Shown here piece by piece: positions 1 through 8,677 of a stretch of DNA of 57,499 nucleotides. Each line of letters opens with the position of its first letter. The first letter of the stretch is position 1. The stretch spans positions 1 to 57,499 of the forward strand of contig JAPPGK010000051.1 in assembly GCA_028821405.1 (NCBI GenBank). The letters are read 5' to 3'. A program made the translations under genes and the position numbers. Source of the stretch: Gammaproteobacteria bacterium. GTDB taxonomy: Bacteria; Pseudomonadota; Gammaproteobacteria; Pseudomonadales; Azotimanducaceae. The notes under the pieces are model-generated. The model was not told the origin of the DNA and did not search any database. It saw only the letters and a list, made by a program, of their open reading frames with translations.

Positions 1-2756
1 CGGTGCGTGAGGATGTCGATGGCGGACGGCATGGCCGGCAGCGCCCCGAGCTGCAGGATCAGCGCGTCGCGGGCTTCGACCGCCTGCTGCGACTCGACGG
101 GGCGGCCGTCGTCGTCGTACACGGGCACGGCGATGACGTTGCCGGAGTCGTCCACGGCCTCCTCGTGCAGCGTGGTGGGGAACGAGCGCACGAGGTATTC
201 CATGACGTACTCGCGCGGCGTGAGGTCGACGGAGAGGTCGGCGTGCTCGGCCGGCGGCAGTTCCGCGAGCCGGCGGTCCAGAAGCGCCTCGCCGGTGGAG
301 ACGAGCTGCACCACCGGCGCCCGGCCCGCTTCGAGGTCCGCCTCGATGGCGCGGATGAGGGTCGGGCACTTCATGGCGGCGAGCAGGTGGCCGAAGAACC
401 GCTGCTTGGCCTGCTCGAACGCGGACATGGCGGCGGCCTTCGCCCCGGAGGAGAGCGTGTCGCCGTTGTGCGTGACGCCGGTGGCTTCGAGCGCGTCGTG
501 GATGTGCTGGTGGATGATCCGGAACGCCCCGGCGTAGGCGTCCCAGATCTCGCGCTGGGGCTCGGTCAGGGCGTGTTCGAGGATGTCGATCTCGACGCCG
601 TGGTAGGCGAGCGCGCGCGCCTGGTAGAGGCCCATCGCCTTCAGGTCGCGGGCGACGATCTCCATGGCGGCGACCCCGCCGCGCTCCATGGCGGAGACGA
701 AGTCGGCGCGGTCGCTGAACGCGGTCGCGTCGCCGCCCCAGAGGCCCAGGCGGGACGCGTAGGCGAGGCCGTGCACCGTGGTCGCTCCGGTGGCCGAGGC
801 GTACAGCACGCGGGCGTTCGGCAGCGCGTGCTGCAGGCGCAGTCCGGCGAGCCCCTGCTGCGAGGGCTTGCCGTCGCCGCGGGTCTTGTTGGCGGGCCCG
901 GCCGCGGCGACCATGGCGTGCGCCTCGTCGAACACGACGACGCCGTCGAACGCGTGCCTCGACGCCTCGTCCATGCGGCCGGCGAGCCAGCGGACGATCT
1001 GGTCGAGCCGCGCGGGCGCCTCGCCGCGGGCCGGGGAGCGCAGGGTGGCGTAGGTGGTGAACAGGATGCCGGTGGCGCGGGGAATAGGCTGCGCAGGGCG
1101 GTAGTCCGCCAGCGGGAAGACGTCGCGCTCGTCGCGGCCGATCTCGCGCCAGTCGCGGCGGGCGTCGTCGAGCAGTCGGGTCGACTGGCTGATCCAGAGC
1201 GCTCGCTTCGCGCCGCGCAGCCAGCGGTCGAGCACGATGGCGGCCGCCTGGCGGCCCTTGCCGCAGCCGGTGCCGTCGCCGAGCATCCAGCCCTGCCGCA
1301 GCCGCACCGGCGCGGACAGCGGCGCGCCGGGCTCGATGCCGGAATCCAGCGCGCTGCCGTCGGCGTCGACGGGAAAGGCGCGCAGGAAGTCGGCGTCGAT
1401 GCGGCAGCGCGCCGGGAGCAGCTTCGAGTGGGCTTCGCCGGCCAGCGCGACGCTCTCGAGCTGGGCCTCGGAGAGCAGCCCGTCGCCGACCAGCGCGGGC
1501 GGCAGCAGGGGCCGGTAGTGCGGCACCGGCGGCGCGATGTCGGCCATGGCGGCGGACTCGACCAGCGGCGTGGGATGCTCCGCGGCGCCGGGCACGCGGA
1601 ACGAGGCGGGGGACCACGGCGTCCACGTGGAGGAGCCGCTGGCGGCATCGCCCTCGCGTTCGACCGCTTGGATCTGGAGCGCGCGCGGCTCAGGGTCGGC
1701 GGTCAGGCGCTCCGGCAGGGCGTCAACGCGGCGGACCAGGTCGGCGGCGTCCTCGGCGATGGCGAACGGATCGAGCGGCGGGTAGCGGCCGGCCGGCGCC
1801 GCCGGGGCGCGCTCGAGGACAACCAGGCGGGTCTCCACCCCCGTGCCGCGGCGGCGGTACAGCGCGGCGGGGATGCGGACCGCCAGCAGGATGCGCGGCG
1901 CGGTCGCGCCGCTGCCGAGGGCCTCGCGCCAGGCGGTGGAGTCGGGCACGCAGTTGGCGCCGGTGATTGCGACCAGCCGCCCGGACGGCGTCAGCGCGGC
2001 GTAGGCGGACCGGACGTGCGCGAGGTCGACGTGCCGGGCGCGCTTGCCGACCGTCGGGCGGGCCGCGAACGGCGGGTTCATGAGCACGACGTCGGGACGC
2101 ACGTCGGGCAGCCGGTCGCGGATGCGCTCGGCGTTGTGCCGCGTCGCAGACGCCTCGGGGAAGATCTCGGCGAGCAGGCCGTGGCGGACCGGCGAGAGCT
2201 CGTTCAGGTTCAGCCGGGAGAGGTCGTCGAGGACGGCGGCCGGCAACGCCGCCAGGACCCCCGTGCCGGCGGACGGCTCCAGCACCGTGTCGCCGGGGCG
2301 CACGTCGGCCGCGAGGAAGGCGGCGCAGGCGATCGCGAGCGGCGTCGAGAACTGGTCGAAGGCGACCTGGTGCTCGCTGCGGTGCGAGTGGGTCGGCTCC
2401 AGGGCCGCGATCCGCTCGATCATGGTGAGGAACGCCTCGGGCGAAACCGCCGCGTCGCTCATGGCGCGGCCCCAGCGGCGCAGGAACAGGACGGTCGCGG
2501 CTTCCGCGGCGTCGTAGCAGAGTTTCGAGTTCCACGAGCGGCCGGCCGGGTCGAGGCGGCGCCAGGCGTCGCGCATCGCGTCGAGAACCACCGGCGCGGC
2601 GAGGCGGCGGCCGGCCTCGAGAACCGGAACGAGGGTGCGGGCGGCCTCGGCCACGGCGCGGCCCGGGTCGGCGCGGGGAATCGGAACGGGCGCGGGATCG
2701 GCAAGGGAGCCGTCGGCGGCGAGATCGAACAGGGATGCGGTCTCCGGGGTGGTCAT
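1..2756 (-). CDS. Methyltransferase/strawberry-notch-like helicase (3' end outside window)
   Basis: About 918 codons are visible and the C-terminus runs off the window. The N-terminal half is an N6-adenine-type methyltransferase: EPSAGTG (about residues 160-166) is SAM motif I and MNPPF (about 225) is the catalytic NPPF motif. The C-terminal half is a strawberry-notch type superfamily 2 helicase with a Walker A-like GDGTGCGKG (about 490) and a DEAH box in FDEAHAMV (about 608). Such fusions are carried by plasmids and integrative elements, where a role in DNA modification or anti-restriction is suspected but not proven. The ATG at 2756 has GAAGGAG six bases upstream. It heads the farthest-downstream gene of a minus-strand cluster and has its own 306-bp leader. 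Confidence 0.85.
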   Translation of the reverse strand, partial: MTTPETASLFDLAADGSLADPAPVPIPRADPGRAVAEAARTLVPVLEAGRRLAAPVVLDAMRDAWRRLDPAGRSWNSKLCYDAAEAATVLFLRRWGRAMSDAAVSPEAFLTMIERIAALEPTHSHRSEHQVAFDQFSTPLAIACAAFLAADVRPGDTVLEPSAGTGVLAALPAAVLDDLSRLNLNELSPVRHGLLAEIFPEASATRHNAERIRDRLPDVRPDVVLMNPPFAARPTVGKRARHVDLAHVRSAYAALTPSGRLVAITGANCVPDSTAWREALGSGATAPRILLAVRIPAALYRRRGTGVETRLVVLERAPAAPAGRYPPLDPFAIAEDAADLVRRVDALPERLTADPEPRALQIQAVEREGDAASGSSTWTPWSPASFRVPGAAEHPTPLVESAAMADIAPPVPHYRPLLPPALVGDGLLSEAQLESVALAGEAHSKLLPARCRIDADFLRAFPVDADGSALDSGIEPGAPLSAPVRLRQGWMLGDGTGCGKGRQAAAIVLDRWLRGAKRALWISQSTRLLDDARRDWREIGRDERDVFPLADYRPAQPIPRATGILFTTYATLRSPARGEAPARLDQIVRWLAGRMDEASRHAFDGVVVFDEAHAMVAAAGPANKTRGDGKPSQQGLAGLRLQHALPNARVLYASATGATTVHGLAYASRLGLWGGDATAFSDRADFVSAMERGGVAAMEIVARDLKAMGLYQARALAYHGVEIDILEHALTEPQREIWDAYAGAFRIIHQHIHDALEATGVTHNGDTLSSGAKAAAMSAFEQAKQRFFGHLLAAMKCPTLIRAIEADLEAGRAPVVQLVSTGEALLDRRLAELPPAEHADLSVDLTPREYVMEYLVRSFPTTLHEEAVDDSGNVIAVPVYDDDGRPVESQQAVEARDALILQLGALPAMPSAIDILTH

Positions 2757-3062
2757 GTGGGGCTCCTTCAAGCAAGCGGTGGCGATGCGCCCCGGGGCGC
2801 GCCCGGGATCGGCGGCCCGCAAGGCCGCGCGGAGCGCGCCCGGAACGGGTCGCCTTGCGGGACGGCGGAGCGGGCGCAGGGTCTCGGCGCTTCCGCCTCC
2901 GTGCGGCGGATCGGCGCGGATGGCGCGGGTCAAGGCCGTTGGTCTGCGAGCGACGCGGGCGGCGGGAAGCAAGGCCGGGGAGAAGAAATCGCGGCCCGGC
3001 GCGCCGTCCGTGGCTGCCGGGCCGCGAGGTCCCGCGCCGTCCCGGGCGCGGGCGGAGGAGCC
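2757..3062 (-). promoter_or_regulatory. Structured GC-rich leader of the methyltransferase/helicase gene
   Basis: This 306-base stretch has no convincing gene. It holds a perfect 10-bp inverted repeat, CCCGCAAGGC (2816-2825) and GCCTTGCGGG (2852-2861), with more GC-rich potential stems around it. The same CAAGG...CCTTG bracket sits before other minus-strand genes of the cluster. It probably forms a structured 5' leader or an operator; which one cannot be told from the sequence. Confidence 0.45.
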
Positions 3063-5351
3063 TCAGGAGTTGAGGAACGCGGGGAGGTCGCCGTCGTCGC
3101 CCGCGGGCTCGGTAGCGCCGTTGCCGGCGCCGTCGCTCTCGGTCGCGTCGTCATCGGCTGCGGCGTCCTCGACGGGCTGTTCGGCGCGGTTCTGGACTGC
3201 TGCGGGATCGTCCGCGTCCGAAGCGTCCGCTACGGATTCGCCGTCGCCTCCGGTCGGCTCGGGCGCTTCGGACTCCGTGGCGGGCGGCGTGGCTTCGGAA
3301 GCCGCGACGGGCTTGGACGCGTCGGGATCGGCGACCGGCTCCGGCGCGAACCCCGGCGGGAGCCAGCGTGCTGCGGCGGCGTCGGTCTCGGCGTCCCGGG
3401 CCGGATCGGGGCGGAACGCGGCGGCGGTTGCGGTCACCAGGTCGGTCTTCTTCAGCCCGTTGTGCCGCCCTGTCCAGTCGTCGCCCAGCGTGTCGCCCGC
3501 CGCGCCGAGGATCAGCGCCTTGCTCATGCGGCTCCAGACGAGGTCCGCGTCGAACGGCATGGCGCCGATCGCGGCGAGTTCGGCCGGGAAGTCGATGTCG
3601 AGGTCGCGCACGGCCTCCTCGTGCGCCGCCGACACGTCGCGGTCGTCGCAGAGGTGCGGCACCGTGAGCGTGGCGACGGCATGGGCGAGCACGCTGGCGC
3701 GGTCCTCGTCGGGCAGCGCGCGGTAGGCGCGGAACGCGAGCGCCGCGTCGGGCTCCGCGAGCCAGCCGAGGTCGACGGCGGGCACCGGGTCGAGGTGCTT
3801 CATGGGCTCGCTCGACTTCATCGCGTCGGAGGCGTAGACGCCCTGGTAGTCCTTGCGCACGGCGAGGACCGGGTGCTCGTAGCCCGTGTAGGGGCGGCCG
3901 AAGCCGACGACGCGCGCCAGCACGAAGCCGACGAGGTCGGTGGCGACCGCGGGGCTGCGCGCGAGTACCCGGCGCACGGCGGCCGTGCGCATGACGCGCA
4001 GGTCGTTGCGCAGCGCGTCGGTCCAGCCGCCGTTGCGCTTCGCCGGCGGGGCGTCGTCCGGGACGTGGGGGGCGTCCGGGGAGTCCGGCATGGCCGTGGT
4101 TCCGTCGGCGCCGTTGCCGTCGCCGGTGCGCTCCCCGGCGCGGGCGGCGCGGTAGGCGGGGGCGTCCTCGGCGCGGATGAGGCCGCGGTGGATGTCGAGG
4201 CCGCCGTCGCGGTCGAGCGCGACGACCACGCCGGCGTGGCCGCGGGCGGTCCCGGAGTAGGCGTCGCGGTCGGCGCGGGCGCGCTCGATCTCCGCGTAGC
4301 GGGCCTGCTCGCGGGTCACGATGTCCCACTGCGCCTGCCGTCCGGCGGCGTCGAGGTCGCTGTCGAACGTGTCGAGCCGGGCGTGGGCCTGCTCGATGCG
4401 TTCCTCGGCTTCGGTGAGGGCGGCGGTCTCCTCGTCGGTGAACTCGGCGCGCGTGTCGACGTCCGCGATCAGGTGGTTCTGCTGGTCGAGCCAGGTGAAC
4501 TCGGTCTGCGCGGCGGTCCACTTCCAGTCCTCCGCGTACTTCGCGGCCTCGGCGTTCAGCTTCTGCAGCGCGAGTTCCTCCATGAGGTCCGGGTCGAGAA
4601 TCGAGACGTAGTCGTCCTCGAACAGCGGATCCTCGGTGTGGCCGCCGGCGGCGCGGTAGGCGTCGAGGCCGACGTACAGCGCGATGGGCGCGTCGGAGCG
4701 CGTCCGGCGCGAGCCGATGGCCTGGCGAACCGCGTGGCCGTAGAGCTGGCCGGAATCGGCGAGGCCCTTGAAGATGTTGCGCACGAACTCGGCGTCCGCC
4801 GTGACCGCGAACGCCTCGGCTGTGTCCGCGTTGATGCGGCCCTCGCGGTAGGCGTCGATGATCTCGTCGGGCAGGCCGCCCAGGCGCACGCGCTTCTGCA
4901 CGGTGCGCTCGGCGACGCCGAAGCGGGCGGCGATCTGCTCCGTCGTCGCGCCCTCGCGGGCGAGCCGGCTGAACGCGACCACCTGGTCCGCCGGGTGCAT
5001 GGAGATGCGCACGACGTTCTCGGCGAGCGACGACTCCGCGGCGGCGTCGGGTTCGACGACGAGGCACGGCACCGGGTGGTTCTTCGGGATGTGCTTCTCC
5101 GCCGCGAGGGCGTTCAGCGCGCGCAGCCTCCGGGCGCCCGCCGCGACCCCGAACAGGGTCTTCGTGCGCGGCGCGACGACGAGGTTCTCGAGGAGGCCGT
5201 GGCTCCTGATCGAGGCGACGAGCTCGGCGTCGGCCTGGACCCGCGCGGGATCGTCGGACGCGGAGCGCGCGTTGCGCTCGTCGAAGCGGAGCTTGTTGAG
5301 GGGGATGAGCCGCGTCTCGGGAGAGGCGGCGGTCGGGGTTGCCTTCTGCAT
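3063..5351 (-). CDS. Large ParB/RepB/Spo0J-family DNA-binding protein
   Basis: This 762-residue protein begins with a ParB N-terminal domain (about residues 14-110; GARRLRAL is the conserved arginine box). A helix-turn-helix follows (about 125-165, TTEQIAARFGVAERTVQKRV). The long remainder has a coiled-coil-like charged stretch near 290-370 and an acidic, Pro/Glu/Ala-rich tail. Chromosomal ParB is about 300 residues, so this is the enlarged plasmid/ICE type, which binds DNA and may act in maintenance or gene regulation. No ParA is in the window, so partitioning cannot be asserted. The ATG has AAGGAG about 10 bases upstream. Confidence 0.85.
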   Translation of the reverse strand: MQKATPTAASPETRLIPLNKLRFDERNARSASDDPARVQADAELVASIRSHGLLENLVVAPRTKTLFGVAAGARRLRALNALAAEKHIPKNHPVPCLVVEPDAAAESSLAENVVRISMHPADQVVAFSRLAREGATTEQIAARFGVAERTVQKRVRLGGLPDEIIDAYREGRINADTAEAFAVTADAEFVRNIFKGLADSGQLYGHAVRQAIGSRRTRSDAPIALYVGLDAYRAAGGHTEDPLFEDDYVSILDPDLMEELALQKLNAEAAKYAEDWKWTAAQTEFTWLDQQNHLIADVDTRAEFTDEETAALTEAEERIEQAHARLDTFDSDLDAAGRQAQWDIVTREQARYAEIERARADRDAYSGTARGHAGVVVALDRDGGLDIHRGLIRAEDAPAYRAARAGERTGDGNGADGTTAMPDSPDAPHVPDDAPPAKRNGGWTDALRNDLRVMRTAAVRRVLARSPAVATDLVGFVLARVVGFGRPYTGYEHPVLAVRKDYQGVYASDAMKSSEPMKHLDPVPAVDLGWLAEPDAALAFRAYRALPDEDRASVLAHAVATLTVPHLCDDRDVSAAHEEAVRDLDIDFPAELAAIGAMPFDADLVWSRMSKALILGAAGDTLGDDWTGRHNGLKKTDLVTATAAAFRPDPARDAETDAAAARWLPPGFAPEPVADPDASKPVAASEATPPATESEAPEPTGGDGESVADASDADDPAAVQNRAEQPVEDAAADDDATESDGAGNGATEPAGDDGDLPAFLNS

Positions 5352-5416
5352 GGATGGATCTCCTTGGTTGCAAAGCGGAATGGCCGAGCACCGTCGGCGC
5401 GTACGGGCGCGGCGGA

Positions 5417-5464
5417 GTCAAGGACGGCGCGTGAGCGCCGCCCCGCGAGGGGTTTTTCCTTGAC
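5417..5464. promoter_or_regulatory. GTCAAGGA...TCCTTGAC inverted repeat before parB-like gene
   Basis: An 8-bp perfect inverted repeat (5417-5424 and 5457-5464) encloses two hairpins, CGGCGC-GTGA-GCGCCG (5425-5440) and CCCC-GCGA-GGGG (5441-5452). A T5 run follows on the plus strand. On the minus strand it lies in the leader of the ParB-like gene. Read on the plus strand, the second hairpin plus T-run resembles an intrinsic terminator. Confidence 0.4.
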
Positions 5465-5513
5465 GCCGGCCGCGTGCCGGGCGCGAGGTTGACGGGCGAG
5501 CCGTTCGCGCTGC

Positions 5514-5738
5514 TCAGTCGAGCTGGAGGACGGTGCCGTCGCCGGCCAGCGCGACGAAACGGAGTTCGCCGACGCGGCGGGGCGCTCCGTCCGGGGGGTC
5601 GGACCAGAGCTCGAGGTCGACGGGCAGGCCGTAGTCCTCGGCGATCTGCCGGGCGGCGTCCTTGGCTCCTTCTTCCGCGTTGTCGGCGTGGAGGAAGCAC
5701 TCGGTGATGCCGCCGGCGCTCTTCACTGCGATGCGCAT
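5514..5738 (-). CDS. Small acidic protein of unknown function
   Basis: This 74-residue protein has an alternating beta/alpha look (MRIAVKSAGG...ECFLHADNAEEGAKDAARQI) and ends in a hydrophobic strand (LRFVALAGDGTVLQLD). I do not recognise the family. Small proteins of this size are common cargo of conjugative elements beside ArdC and ParB-like genes. The ATG at 5738 is preceded by AAGGGAAACCCC, a reasonable ribosome-binding site. The 162-bp spacer to the next gene carries the inverted repeat at 5417-5464. Confidence 0.65.
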   Translation of the reverse strand: MRIAVKSAGGITECFLHADNAEEGAKDAARQIAEDYGLPVDLELWSDPPDGAPRRVGELRFVALAGDGTVLQLD

Positions 5739-5739
5739 G

Positions 5740-5976
5740 GGGTTTCCCTTGGTTGGGGGTGGGTTGGAGGGGTTGCCGGCGTTCGGCGTCGGGTGGCGCG
5801 GGCGGCGCGTAAAGGGCGGCGGTGCCGGCGCGGTACGGCTGCCACGCCGTGAGCGGCCGCCAGTCGGGGTCCATTTCGCGGTAGTCGACGTCGCGCCCGT
5901 CGCGCGACCAGGCGTCGGCGATGGATTCGGCGGCGGTGGTCCGGTCGCCGGCGTTGTCTCGGTAATCGCATTGCAT
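5740..5976 (-). CDS. Possible small protein, no in-frame stop
   Basis: From ATG 5976 the first ~55 codons look protein-like (MQCDYRDNAGD...SIADAWSRDGRDVDYREMDPDW). The frame then becomes Pro/Arg-rich and runs without a stop into the next gene. A real small protein that ends through a frameshift near 5770-5800 is possible, but so is chance in GC-rich DNA. A perfect GGCCGC-GAA-GCGGCC hairpin lies upstream at 6026-6040, as in other leaders here. The end given is nominal. Confidence 0.3.
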
Positions 5977-6048
5977 GGTTCGTTCTCACGATGCGTTGTT
6001 GCGGGCGGGGGGTCGGGGCAAGGTCGGCCGCGAAGCGGCCGGTCTCGC

Positions 6049-6276
6049 TCAACCGGCGTAGGCGGCGCGCGGCATGGTCCGCGTCTTCCACGGGAACTGG
6101 GCCACGAGCCAGCCGTTGGCGAACCGCGCCGCCTCGGCGCGGGCGTGGCCGCCCGATGCGCACCACCGGCAGCCCTTGTCGACGCGGTACACGCCGAGGC
6201 ACTCGGGGCAGCGGCGGTGGGTGACCGGCAGTTCCTCCGGGCGCCACAGTTCCATCTGGCGGGTGCGTTTGGGCAT
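6049..6276 (-). CDS. Small zinc-ribbon-like protein
   Basis: This 75-residue protein has paired CxxC motifs, CPEC and CRWC, 15 residues apart (about residues 23-41). That spacing suits one structural zinc. The rest is basic and aromatic. It may bind nucleic acid or be a small adaptor; no specific function can be given. The ATG at 6276 has no strong ribosome-binding site. A strong hairpin (CCGCGCGGCGG with CCGCCGCGCGG) lies about 60 bases further upstream, in the gap to the preceding gene. Confidence 0.65.
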   Translation of the reverse strand: MPKRTRQMELWRPEELPVTHRRCPECLGVYRVDKGCRWCASGGHARAEAARFANGWLVAQFPWKTRTMPRAAYAG

Positions 6277-6351
6277 GGGATTGGGTCGCGGCTGTGCGGG
6301 ATGAAAAGGACCGCGCGGCGGCCCGGGGAGACCGCCGCGCGGCGTGGGGCG

Positions 6352-7116
6352 CTACGCGGGCGCGCGGACGAATTCGCCGCGGTTGATCCGCGCGGACCAG
6401 TGGTCCCAGTCCTGCGCGAGCGCGATCGGCTCGACGTGGCTGTCGAAGTCCTCGCGCGGGGTGTCGGCGAGCGGGATATCGCCGAACTCGCGCGGGTGCT
6501 GCTCCGGGGAGATGGTGCAGCGTCCGGTGATGCCGGAGTCGCATGCCGTGGTGCCGCAGACGGGGCAGGATTCGGTGACCCCGTGCGACGCCTCGAAGTG
6601 TGGCTCCCGGGTGCGGCCCGTGTCGCGCTCGACGATCTCCCCGATCGCCTGGCGGTCGCCGTGCTCGTTCTCGACGATGTCGGTGATCCGCGCCTTGACG
6701 TGGGCAACGCGGCCCGACTTCGCGGTGACCGCGACCTCGACCGTGTCGCCGGTGCGGGCCCGCCGCGACGCCGAGGCGTGGAGCCGCACGCCCCAGTCGC
6801 CGTTCGGGAGCATCGCGAAGGTGTTGCGCTCGTCGCTGGCCCGCCCGGCCCGGAACTCCTCGATGCGGCACAGCGCCCTGGGGGTGCCGTCGCGCATGAC
6901 CTGCGTCCTGACGACGGTGCCGGTCCGCGTGTAGCGCTTGCCGGCCTTCGTCTCGACGTCGCAGGTGACGGCGGTGCCGACCTGGACCATGCCGGCGAGC
7001 TGGGGCGCGAGGGACATCTGCCACTCGCCCTTGACCTTGACGAAACGGGCGTAGGACCCGTCGGAGACGAACTCCTCCGGGAGCGGGGTGTTGGACGGTT
7101 GGGACGTGTAGGGCAT
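6352..7116 (-). CDS. Conserved-looking protein of unknown function with CPVC motif
   Basis: This 254-residue protein has no family I can name. The N-terminal two thirds look beta-rich (FVKVKGEWQMSLAP, GTAVTCDVETKAGKRYTRTGTVV, DTVEVAVTAKSGRVAHVKARI). Near residue 190, CPVCGTTAC and a later Cys could form a small metal site. The ATG at 7116 has an excellent AAGGAGG six bases upstream. It belongs to the same minus-strand series as the ArdC-like and ParB-like genes, but a 162-bp leader suggests separate regulation. Confidence 0.6.
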   Translation of the reverse strand: MPYTSQPSNTPLPEEFVSDGSYARFVKVKGEWQMSLAPQLAGMVQVGTAVTCDVETKAGKRYTRTGTVVRTQVMRDGTPRALCRIEEFRAGRASDERNTFAMLPNGDWGVRLHASASRRARTGDTVEVAVTAKSGRVAHVKARITDIVENEHGDRQAIGEIVERDTGRTREPHFEASHGVTESCPVCGTTACDSGITGRCTISPEQHPREFGDIPLADTPREDFDSHVEPIALAQDWDHWSARINRGEFVRAPA

Positions 7117-7174
7117 TTCGACCTCCTTGATGGTCTGCTGTCTATTCCCGTCCGGGTCGCAGTCCGCGCTACGA

Positions 7175-7232
7175 GCCGGCGGTCAAGGCTCGCGTTAGCG
7201 ACCGCGTCAGCGGCTCGGCCTTGACGGCCGGC
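7175..7232. promoter_or_regulatory. GTCAAGGC...GCCTTGAC inverted repeat in leader
   Basis: Two 15-base arms, at 7175-7189 and 7218-7232, are complementary at 14 of 15 positions. They are centred on GTCAAGGC/GCCTTGAC in the spacer between the ArdC-like gene and the 254-residue unknown. It is the clearest copy of the repeat family seen before minus-strand genes in this cluster. Confidence 0.45.
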
Positions 7233-7278
7233 GGCGCGGACTAGGCTCGAAGGAATCGACGGCAGGCGCGGGGGCGGT

Positions 7279-8172
7279 TCAGGCCGCTGCCGCTTCGGAC
7301 GCGTTGGCGTCGTGCAGCGCGTGCAGGAACTCGACCGCCTGCTGGGCCTGCGTCGCGGCGTCGAACACGGCCCGCGGCTCGTCCTCGAGCAGATCGAGCC
7401 ACGAGGCGATGTAGCTCGCGTGGTCCGCCCGCGGCGTGGAGGCGATGCCGAGGTCCGCGCAAAGGAACGCGCTGCCGAGCTCCGCGACCAGCTCCTCGCG
7501 GGCGTACTCGCGGGTGCCCGGTGCGCCGAATGTGCGGTCGAGCCGGTGCTTCGCGCCCGTCGCGTGGACGTGCTCGTGGCCGAGCGTGCCGAAGAACGCG
7601 TGCGCCGACTCGAAGGTCTCGAACGGCGGCATCTGGATGCGGTCGGGACCGGGGGCGTAGTACGCGCGTTCGCCGCCGTGGCGGACGTCGAGGCTGAGGG
7701 CGTCGAACCACGCCTCGCAGCGCGCGTCGCGTTCGTCGGGGTTGACGTCGGGGGTCTCCGGGACGTACTTCGCGGGCAGTCCGTCGATCTGGTCGGCGTT
7801 GAAGACGGCGTAGACGCGGCGGACGTGGAGCAGCACCTGGCTTTCGTCGCCGAACTCGTCGGTCTCGGTCTTCTTCGCCGTCTTGGCGAACACGATGTGC
7901 GTGGCGCGTTCGCCCTTGCGCACCTGGGCGCCGATCGACTGCGCCTGGCGGTAGGTCATCCAGAACGGCGAGGCGTAGCCCGCCTCGATGGCGGCGCCCC
8001 AGAGGATGAGGACGTTGATGCCCTGGTAGGGCACGGCGTTCTCGCGCAGCGGCTTCGACACCTGCCGGTCGGGGTCGACGGCCCAGGGCTTGTGCCAGGG
8101 CAGCACGCCGTCGGCGAGCTGGGTGCGGATCTGCGATGCGATCTTGTCGTAGAGGTCGTTGATGCGGGCCAT
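7279..8172 (-). CDS. ArdC-like antirestriction protein with zincin metallopeptidase domain
   Basis: This 297-residue protein has the ArdC layout. The N-terminal ssDNA-binding region (MARINDLYDKIASQI..LPWHKPW..PYQGINVLIL, residues 1-130) is followed by a zincin-like peptidase domain. HEHVH at 199-203 fits HExxH, and a downstream REELVAELG helix supplies a likely third ligand. ArdC proteins protect incoming conjugative DNA from host restriction, which fits this neighbourhood. The ATG at 8172 has GAAGGAG upstream. A longer in-frame opening reaches 8451, but that part is Pro/Arg-rich leader sequence. Confidence 0.85.
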   Translation of the reverse strand: MARINDLYDKIASQIRTQLADGVLPWHKPWAVDPDRQVSKPLRENAVPYQGINVLILWGAAIEAGYASPFWMTYRQAQSIGAQVRKGERATHIVFAKTAKKTETDEFGDESQVLLHVRRVYAVFNADQIDGLPAKYVPETPDVNPDERDARCEAWFDALSLDVRHGGERAYYAPGPDRIQMPPFETFESAHAFFGTLGHEHVHATGAKHRLDRTFGAPGTREYAREELVAELGSAFLCADLGIASTPRADHASYIASWLDLLEDEPRAVFDAATQAQQAVEFLHALHDANASEAAAA

Positions 8173-8480
8173 TGCCGGTTCTCCTTCGAATCGAGCGAAC
8201 GGCGCCGCGCCGGGCCGCCGGGGTCCCTCCGACCGGGGCAAGGCCGGACGCCGGACCGCCAGGGACGGCGGCCGCCCGCAGGGCTCCGGCCTTGCCGCGG
8301 GCGGCCCCGGCGGCCGAGGCTGCGGGGTGCCGGTCGGCTCGACAGGAGAACCGACAGGCCGTTTTGGTGGTGGGTTTGCGGACGGAAAACCGGCCGAACG
8401 CGGCCCGCCAAGGCGGGCATGCGGGCGCTCGTGGGGCGCAGGAAGCGTCACGGGGAGGCATCCCGTCTCGGTCGACGGAC
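8173..8480 (-). promoter_or_regulatory. Structured leader of the ArdC-like gene
   Basis: This is the left part of a 505-base divergent gap. It has a perfect 12-bp inverted repeat, GGCAAGGCCGGA (8237-8248) and TCCGGCCTTGCC (8285-8296), around another GC-rich stem, plus GCCCGCC-TT-GGCGGGC near 8405-8420. No gene is supported on either strand. It is the transcribed leader of the ArdC-like gene or an operator region. Confidence 0.4.
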
Positions 8481-8509
8481 TGTCGATATCTAACTGAAAA
8501 TGCTACGAT
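8481..8509 (+). promoter_or_regulatory. Extended -10 promoter
   Basis: TGTCGA (8481-8486), a 17-base spacer and TACGAT (8504-8509) with TGC immediately before it form an extended -10 sigma70-like promoter. It points at the five-hairpin leader and the 95-residue gene. Confidence 0.5.
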
Positions 8510-8514
8510 TTATC

Positions 8515-8677
8515 GTGCTTGCAAGCCGGTATCCGGCGTGGCCTGGAAACCCAGGCGTGAGCATTGGTGCCGCCCTCGGGCGGCGTGGCACAACCGGGCC
8601 GCAAGGCCCATTCGATCTCCCGCCGGGAACCCTTCCGGCGGGAGGGTCCGTCCGGCGGGACTTGAAGGAGAACCGTC
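8515..8677 (+). ncRNA. radC-motif-like structured 5' leader, copy 1
   Basis: Five hairpins occur in a row: 8525-8537, 8541-8556, 8569-8584, 8596-8609 (GCAA tetraloop) and 8617-8644. Each of the first three is followed directly by GTGG or GTGA. A short outer stem (GTGCT about 8515 with AGCAT about 8560) encloses the first two. The same layout occurs before the radC-like gene at 10438. This resembles the radC RNA motif, known upstream of mobile-element genes for DNA-binding, antirestriction and RadC proteins. The family name comes from memory and was not checked with a covariance model. Confidence 0.55.

Noticed and set aside
3-5492. Very long plus-strand open frame
   Set aside because: It is antisense to the methyltransferase/helicase and ParB-like genes, is Arg/Gly/Ala-rich and matches nothing; long stop-free antisense frames are expected at this GC content.
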